Source: Pseudescherichia sp031987975 (GTDB lineage: Bacteria; Pseudomonadota; Gammaproteobacteria; Enterobacterales; Enterobacteriaceae). Taken from it: a stretch of DNA of 64,000 nucleotides. The notes beneath the pieces are model-generated. The model did not search any database. It was given only the letters and a program-made list of their open reading frames with translations, and was not told the DNA's origin. Positions 58,924-64,000 of the stretch are shown piece after piece (the first letter of the stretch is position 1; each line of letters opens with the position of its first letter). The translations under genes and the position numbers were made by a program. The DNA is taken from NCBI RefSeq assembly GCF_031987975.1, contig NZ_DALZYX010000001.1, positions 496,001 to 560,000 on the forward strand, in the 5' to 3' direction.

Positions 58924-59667
58924 ATGTCTCACCGCGACACGCTTTTCTCTGCGCCTATCGCCAGCCTGGGTGACTGGACATTCGATGAACGGGTAGCCGA
59001 AGTCTTCCCGGACATGATCCAACGCTCCGTTCCCGGCTACTCCAACATTATCTCCATGATCGGCATGCTGGCGGAGCGTTTCGTGCAGCCCGCCACCCAG
59101 GTCTACGATCTGGGCTGCTCGCTGGGCGCGGCCACGCTCTCTGTACGCCGTAATATCGCCCATCCGGACTGTAAAATTATTGCCGTTGATAACTCTCCGG
59201 CGATGGTGGAACGCTGCCGCCGCCATATTGACGCCTATAAAGCGCCAACGCCGGTTGAGGTCATTGAGGGCGATATTCGTCATATCCGCATTGAAAACGC
59301 GTCGCTGGTGGTGCTGAACTTTACCCTGCAATTTATTGAGCCAGCTGAACGCCAGGCGCTGCTGGACAACATCTATCAGGGCCTGAATCCGGGCGGCGCG
59401 CTGGTGCTCTCCGAAAAGTTCAGCTTTGAGGATGCCACCACGGGCGAGCTGCTGTTTAACATGCACCACGATTTCAAACGTGCCAACGGCTACAGCGAGC
59501 TGGAGATCAGCCAAAAGCGCAGCATGCTGGAGAACGTAATGCTCACCGACTCCGTGGAGACGCACAAGGCCCGCCTGCGCCAGGCCGGGTTTGAGCATAG
59601 CGAACTCTGGTTCCAGTGCTTTAACTTTGGTTCGCTGGTGGCACTGAAAGCAGGAGCGTCGGCATGA
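58924..59667 (+). CDS. cmoA: Carboxy-SAM synthase
   Basis: CmoA turns SAM and prephenate into carboxy-S-adenosyl-methionine for tRNA wobble modification. The 247 residues carry the SAM-binding VYDLGCSLGAATLS and a typical Rossmann methyltransferase layout. Its stop overlaps the cmoB start. Confidence 0.96.
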   Translation: MSHRDTLFSAPIASLGDWTFDERVAEVFPDMIQRSVPGYSNIISMIGMLAERFVQPATQVYDLGCSLGAATLSVRRNIAHPDCKIIAVDNSPAMVERCRRHIDAYKAPTPVEVIEGDIRHIRIENASLVVLNFTLQFIEPAERQALLDNIYQGLNPGGALVLSEKFSFEDATTGELLFNMHHDFKRANGYSELEISQKRSMLENVMLTDSVETHKARLRQAGFEHSELWFQCFNFGSLVALKAGASA

Positions 59668-60635
59668 TCGAGTTCGGTAACCTCTATCAGCAGATTGCTA
59701 AAGGCACGCTCGCTCACTGGCTGGAGACCCTTCCCGCGCAGATCGCTACCTGGCAACGCGGCGCTTTGCACGGTCAGTTTAAGCAGTGGACCAACGCGGT
59801 AGAGTTTCTGCCGGAGATGCAGCCGTACCGCCTCGATCTGCTGCACAGCGTGACGGCGGAGAGCGAAACTCCGCTCAGTCCAGGCCAGATCAAGCGCATC
59901 GATACGCTGCTGCGTAACCTGATGCCGTGGCGCAAGGGACCGTTCTCGCTCTATGGCGTCAACATCGATACCGAGTGGCGTTCCGACTGGAAGTGGGATC
60001 GCGTCCTGCCGCACCTCTCAGACCTGACCGGGCGCACGATCCTCGACGTGGGCTGCGGCAGCGGCTATCACCTGTGGCGAATGGTGGGCGCAGGTGCACA
60101 GCTGGCGGTAGGTATCGACCCGACCCAACTGTTCCTCTGCCAGTTCGAGGCGGTGCGCAAGCTGCTGGGCGGCGATCAGCGGGCGCACCTCCTGCCGCTG
60201 GGCATTGAGCAGCTTCCGGCGCTGAACGCGTTTGACACGGTCTTCTCGATGGGCGTGCTCTATCATCGCCGCTCGCCGCTGGAGCACCTGTGGCAGCTTA
60301 AAGATCAGCTGGTGAGCGAAGGCGAGCTGGTGCTGGAGACGCTGGTAGTGGAAGGCGATGAACGCACGGTGCTGATCCCCGGCGACCGCTATGCCCAGAT
60401 GCGCAACGTCTACTTTATCCCCTCCGCGCTGGCACTGAAAAACTGGCTGGAGAAGTGTGGTTTTGTTGATGTACGTATCGTTGACGTCTGCCAGACCACC
60501 ACCGAGGAGCAGCGCCGTACCGACTGGATGATCACCGAGTCGCTGGCGGAGTTCCTCGATCCAAACGACTCCAGCAAGACGATTGAGGGCTACCCGGCCC
60601 CGCTGCGTGCGGTATTGATCGCGAAGAAGCCGTAA
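59664..60635 (+). CDS. cmoB: tRNA U34 carboxymethyltransferase
   Basis: CmoB uses carboxy-SAM to make 5-carboxymethoxyuridine at wobble position 34 of several tRNAs. 323 residues, SAM site ILDVGCGSGYHLWRMVG. It is coupled to cmoA by an ATGA overlap. torYZ, which follow in E. coli, are absent here. Confidence 0.96.
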   Translation: MIEFGNLYQQIAKGTLAHWLETLPAQIATWQRGALHGQFKQWTNAVEFLPEMQPYRLDLLHSVTAESETPLSPGQIKRIDTLLRNLMPWRKGPFSLYGVNIDTEWRSDWKWDRVLPHLSDLTGRTILDVGCGSGYHLWRMVGAGAQLAVGIDPTQLFLCQFEAVRKLLGGDQRAHLLPLGIEQLPALNAFDTVFSMGVLYHRRSPLEHLWQLKDQLVSEGELVLETLVVEGDERTVLIPGDRYAQMRNVYFIPSALALKNWLEKCGFVDVRIVDVCQTTTEEQRRTDWMITESLAEFLDPNDSSKTIEGYPAPLRAVLIAKKP

Positions 60636-60673
60636 CGTGGTAGCCAACACAGTTGCAGTTTGAAATAGGCAGG

Positions 60674-60708
60674 AAAAAAAATGGCCCCTGTTGAAATGGC
60701 AGGGGCCT
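60674..60708 (-). terminator. cutC terminator
   Basis: The stem GGCCCCTG / CAGGGGCC with a 9-nt loop is followed by eight T residues on the - strand, between cutC and the convergent cmoB. Confidence 0.85.
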
Positions 60709-60758
60709 GGTACAAAGCAAGCATCATATTGGGCGACATGATGTGCGGTAAAAAAGGG

Positions 60759-61505
60759 TCAGAACACACGATGACGGGTCATCATCGCTTTCATTTCCGC
60801 TACAATTTCACCGTCTACGCAGTAGCGTAGATACTCATCCGACAGCGCGTCGGATGACATCGACAATCCCTGTTGACGGTAACGCATGGGTGAAGGCGTC
60901 CACATTCCTGCAGAGCTGTGCACCTCCTCTACCCCTGCGTCCAAAAACAGCTGCAGGTTGCTGGTTCTAACACCAGCACCAGCCATAATGATTGGAGCAC
61001 CGGATCGTGCTTTTAGTTCCGTAATTAATGAAAGTCCTTTCTCCGCTGACGCCTTTTGCCCCGAAGTCAGGATGCGTGACACGCCCAAATCGGCTAGTTT
61101 ATCAACGGCTTCCTGAGGCTTAATGCACATATCAAAAGCGCGATGAAAAGTGACTGCCATCCCCTCTGCGGCCTGCATAATTTGTCGCATTCGGGGCACA
61201 TCGACCTTGCCGTCCTCATCCAGCACGCCGATAACCAGGCCCGGAAAGCCAAGCGCTTTGATCAGCCTGACGTCATCCAGCATGGCGCTAAACTCATCGT
61301 CGGTGTAGCAGAAGTCGCCCCCGCGCGGACGAATAATCGGATGCACGGGAATCGTCACCGTCTCGCGTACCAGCCGCAGAACGCCGTGGGAGGGCGTCAG
61401 TCCACCCTCTTTCGGCGCCGCACAAAGCTCGATGCGATCCGCCCCGTTGAGCTGGGCGGTTTCGGCGCTTGCCTGGCTATAACAGCAGATCTCCAGCAGA
61501 GCCAT
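60759..61505 (-). CDS. cutC: CutC family protein
   Basis: 248 residues forming a TIM barrel, with LEICCYSQASAETAQLNGAD at the N-terminus, IIRPRGGDFCY and FHRAFDM. It was named for copper homeostasis, but a direct copper role in enterobacteria is disputed. It lies 16 bp after yecM on the same strand. Confidence 0.95.
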   Translation of the reverse strand: MALLEICCYSQASAETAQLNGADRIELCAAPKEGGLTPSHGVLRLVRETVTIPVHPIIRPRGGDFCYTDDEFSAMLDDVRLIKALGFPGLVIGVLDEDGKVDVPRMRQIMQAAEGMAVTFHRAFDMCIKPQEAVDKLADLGVSRILTSGQKASAEKGLSLITELKARSGAPIIMAGAGVRTSNLQLFLDAGVEEVHSSAGMWTPSPMRYRQQGLSMSSDALSDEYLRYCVDGEIVAEMKAMMTRHRVF

Positions 61506-61521
61506 TTTTGCCTCCTCTGTT

Positions 61522-62094
61522 CTACGCGTCGCTTTCGCTCGCGACGATCTCCTCGATGGACCAGGGATGAAATTTCACCGTTACCGTGCCATCGGTCACG
61601 GCAAGGGTTGGGTTGGGCAGGCGTTCGTGCTCACCTTTAGGCGAGCTGGTTTTAATGGCAATGCCCGACTGGCGTAGCCCCTCATCCGCCAGCAGCGCCA
61701 GCGCCCGGGCGTTAAGGGTCTCCGGCTCGCCGGGCAGGACGATCTCAATATGTTCCCAGCCTTCGTGCGGATAGCGTTTTTCGCCCGGCCACGGCAGCTC
61801 CACTACCGTAAAGGACCAGTGCGCCACCTTAACCGGCTGATGCAGCTTAAACAGGCAGATCGGCCGGCCATTAATGATGTTCTCTGAAAGGAGCGTGCCG
61901 CACTGCTTAAAGCCGCGACGCCAGCGTTCAGCGGTCGTATTCTGGTGGCAGCGCAGCGAAATGTGATCCGCCTCCAGAGGGGCAATATCCAGCCCCAGCC
62001 GGGTGGCAAGTTCTGTTAACGCTTTCGTAAAGCGCGGGAGATCCGCAGAAATATCATGCAATTCGTCAATGGTCTGCCAGTCAGCCATGGTCAA
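61522..62094 (-). CDS. yecM: VOC-like protein YecM
   Basis: 190 residues, as in E. coli. The fold is of the glyoxalase/isomerase-like kind with possible metal ligands His and Glu in ADHISLRCHQN and WEHIEIVLPGE. The substrate is unknown. It is divergent from argS. Confidence 0.93.
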   Translation of the reverse strand: MTMADWQTIDELHDISADLPRFTKALTELATRLGLDIAPLEADHISLRCHQNTTAERWRRGFKQCGTLLSENIINGRPICLFKLHQPVKVAHWSFTVVELPWPGEKRYPHEGWEHIEIVLPGEPETLNARALALLADEGLRQSGIAIKTSSPKGEHERLPNPTLAVTDGTVTVKFHPWSIEEIVASESDA

Positions 62095-62232
62095 CGCCCT
62101 CGTTTATCGCAAAGCCGCTAATTTACCCTGTTGTTGAACGCACACCAAACGGCGATTACCCCGTCCAGCAAATGAATGATTATTCACGATTAGCTTGCCG
62201 GTTATTTGCGCAAAACCCGCGTCCCGACAGGG

Positions 62233-62261
62233 CTGACGACAGCAGGCAATTGCAGTATACT
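62233..62261 (+). promoter_or_regulatory. argS promoter
   Basis: CTGACG (62233-62238), 17 bp, TATACT (62256-62261), 72 bp before the argS start. The -10 is near consensus. Confidence 0.65.
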
Positions 62262-62333
62262 CCCGCCTTTACTTATCAACACCCGGACGCGGGCGGCTTT
62301 TTGCGCGCTGCGTCGTTAACGTAAGGTATCCCG

Positions 62334-64000
62334 GTGAATATTCAGGCACTTCTCTCAGAAAAGATTAGTCAGGCACTGATTGCCGCAGGTGCGCCTGCGG
62401 ATTGCGAGCCGCAGGTTCGTCAGTCAGCAAAAGTACAGTTTGGCGACTACCAGGCCAATGGCGTGATGGCGGTTGCAAAAAAACTGGGTATGCCTCCGCG
62501 ACAGGTTGCTGAGCAGGTCCTGACTCACCTCGATCTCAACGGCATCGCCAGCAAGGTAGAGATCGCCGGCCCTGGCTTTATCAATATCTTCCTCGATCCG
62601 GCATTTCTGGCCGACCAGGTAAACCAGGCTCTGACATCCGATCGTTTGGGCCTCTCCCGCCCGGAGCCGCAGACCATCGTGGTTGATTACTCTGCCCCGA
62701 ACGTGGCGAAAGAGATGCACGTCGGCCATCTGCGCTCAACCATCATTGGCGACGCCTCCGTGCGTACCCTCGAACTGCTGGGCCACAAGGTGATCCGCGC
62801 CAACCACGTTGGCGACTGGGGCACCCAGTTTGGGATGCTGATTGCATTCCTGGAGCTTAAGCAGCAGGAGAACGCAGGCGAGATGGCGCTGGCGGACCTC
62901 GAAGCGTTCTATCGTGAAGCGAAAAAGCACTACGACGAAGATGAAGCCTTTGCCGAGCGCGCCCGTGGCTACGTAGTGAAACTGCAGGGCGGGGACGAGT
63001 ACTGCCGTCAGATGTGGCGCAAGCTGGTGGATATCACCATGGCGCAGAACCAGGTCAACTACGATCGCCTGAACGTGACCCTGACCAGCAAGGACGTGAT
63101 GGGTGAAAGCCTCTATAACCCGATGCTGCCGGGCATCGTCGCCGATCTGAAAGCCAAAGGGCTGGCGGTGGAGAGCGAAGGCGCAACCGTGGTCTTCCTC
63201 GACGAGTACAAAAATAAAGAGGGTGAGCCGATGGGCGTTATCATCCAGAAAAAGGATGGCGGCTACCTCTACACTACCACCGATATCGCCTGCGCCAAGT
63301 ACCGCTTTGAGACGCTGCATGCCGACCGCGTGCTCTACTACATCGACTCCCGCCAGCACCAGCATCTGATGCAGGCGTGGACCATCGTGCGTAAAGCGGG
63401 CTACGTGCCGGAGAGCGTGCCGCTGGAGCACCATATGTTCGGCATGATGCTGGGCAAAGACGGCAAGCCGTTCAAAACCCGTGCCGGCGGTACGGTGAAG
63501 CTCTCCGACCTGCTGGACGAGGCGCTGGAGCGCGCCCGCCGTCTGGTCGCCGAGAAGAACCCGGATATGCCTGCCGACGAGCTGGAAAAGTTGGCCAATG
63601 CAGTAGGTATCGGCGCGGTGAAGTATGCGGATCTCTCCAAAAACCGCACCACCGACTATATCTTCGACTGGGATAACATGCTGGCCTTTGAGGGCAATAC
63701 CGCGCCGTACATGCAGTATGCCTACACCCGCGTGCTCTCCGTGTTCCGTAAAGCGGAGATTGACGAGAGCGTGCTGGCTAATGCCAACGTGGTCATCACC
63801 GAAGATCGCGAGGCCCAGCTGGCGGCGCGCCTGCTGCAATTTGAAGAGACCCTGAACGTGGTTGCTCGTGAAGGCACGCCACACGTGATGTGCAGCTACC
63901 TCTACGATCTGGCGGGCCTGTTCTCCGGCTTCTACGAGCACTGCCCGATCCTGAGCGCCGAGAGCGACGAGACGCGCCTGAGCCGTCTGAAGCTGGCGCA
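62334..64000 (+). CDS. argS: Arginyl-tRNA synthetase, 5' part
   Basis: The first 555 codons of a 577-residue class I synthetase, cut by the window end. The GTG start matches E. coli ArgS (MNIQALLSEK). Seen are the N-terminal Add1 domain with SAKVQFGDYQANG, the HIGH-type motif PNVAKEMHVGHLRS, and the KMSKS region in its degenerate form MLGKDGKPFKTRAGG, as usual for ArgS. The anticodon-binding helical bundle begins near residue 455. Confidence 0.97.
   Translation, partial: MNIQALLSEKISQALIAAGAPADCEPQVRQSAKVQFGDYQANGVMAVAKKLGMPPRQVAEQVLTHLDLNGIASKVEIAGPGFINIFLDPAFLADQVNQALTSDRLGLSRPEPQTIVVDYSAPNVAKEMHVGHLRSTIIGDASVRTLELLGHKVIRANHVGDWGTQFGMLIAFLELKQQENAGEMALADLEAFYREAKKHYDEDEAFAERARGYVVKLQGGDEYCRQMWRKLVDITMAQNQVNYDRLNVTLTSKDVMGESLYNPMLPGIVADLKAKGLAVESEGATVVFLDEYKNKEGEPMGVIIQKKDGGYLYTTTDIACAKYRFETLHADRVLYYIDSRQHQHLMQAWTIVRKAGYVPESVPLEHHMFGMMLGKDGKPFKTRAGGTVKLSDLLDEALERARRLVAEKNPDMPADELEKLANAVGIGAVKYADLSKNRTTDYIFDWDNMLAFEGNTAPYMQYAYTRVLSVFRKAEIDESVLANANVVITEDREAQLAARLLQFEETLNVVAREGTPHVMCSYLYDLAGLFSGFYEHCPILSAESDETRLSRLKLA

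Noticed and set aside
62736..63941. 401-codon open frame on the - strand
   Set aside because: Antisense shadow of argS, which is a certain gene on the + strand; no ribosome site and low-complexity His/Gln/Val composition.

Overview
The window is a stretch of chromosome from a member of the Enterobacteriaceae, probably Enterobacter or a close relative; the genus is not resolved. The host gene order is the E. coli K-12 order purT-eda-edd-zwf-hexR-pykA-lpxM-mepM-znuACB-ruvBA-ruvC-yebC-nudB-aspS-yecD-yecE / yecN-cmoAB-cutC-yecM-argS. The proteins look like close orthologues of the E. coli ones. Two E. coli genes are missing from their usual places: yebB between ruvA and ruvC, and torYZ between cmoB and cutC.

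Host left (1-19048). These genes cover purine synthesis (purT, cut by the window edge), the Entner-Doudoroff and oxidative pentose phosphate genes with their repressor (eda, edd, zwf, hexR) and pyruvate kinase II. They are followed by lipid A acylation, a murein endopeptidase, the zinc importer with a Zur box in its divergent promoter, Holliday-junction processing with a LexA box before ruvA, then yebC, nudB, aspS and yecD. A HexR operator before zwf and GntR-type operators at edd are readable.

Prophage (about 19049-57709, 38.65 kb). An apparently complete HK97-like temperate siphophage sits inside yecE and splits it. The crossover is TTAACTG, and rejoining the prophage ends gives an attP with perfect 7-bp inverted arms. 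Integrase arm-type repeats TGCCCCA lie at both ends. From the right: int, xis and a string of small early genes (+ strand, one operon led by an operator-overlapped promoter); a CI-like S24 repressor; divergent cro-like gene and replication genes on the - strand (helicase, HNH endonuclease, Toprim primase); a phage-82-type Q antiterminator; a ParA ATPase cassette with a six-copy 19-bp repeat array; hicAB; a TerB-domain gene; the lysis cassette (holin, SAR endolysin, Rz/Rz1); small cargo genes on the + strand including twin zinc-ribbon micro-proteins; HNH and terminase; HK97 head genes; lambda-like tail genes with a GGGAAAG frameshift site; and a tail fibre. Next to attL is a small gene behind a near-perfect LexA box.

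Host right (57710-64000). The 3' part of yecE is followed by yecN, the cmoAB tRNA wobble-modification pair, cutC and yecM on the - strand, and argS running off the end.

The most unusual items are the self-contained ParA/repeat-array cassette, a structured leader element present in two copies before unrelated phage genes, the SOS-boxed UmuD-like fragment at attL, and the twin zinc-ribbon genes.
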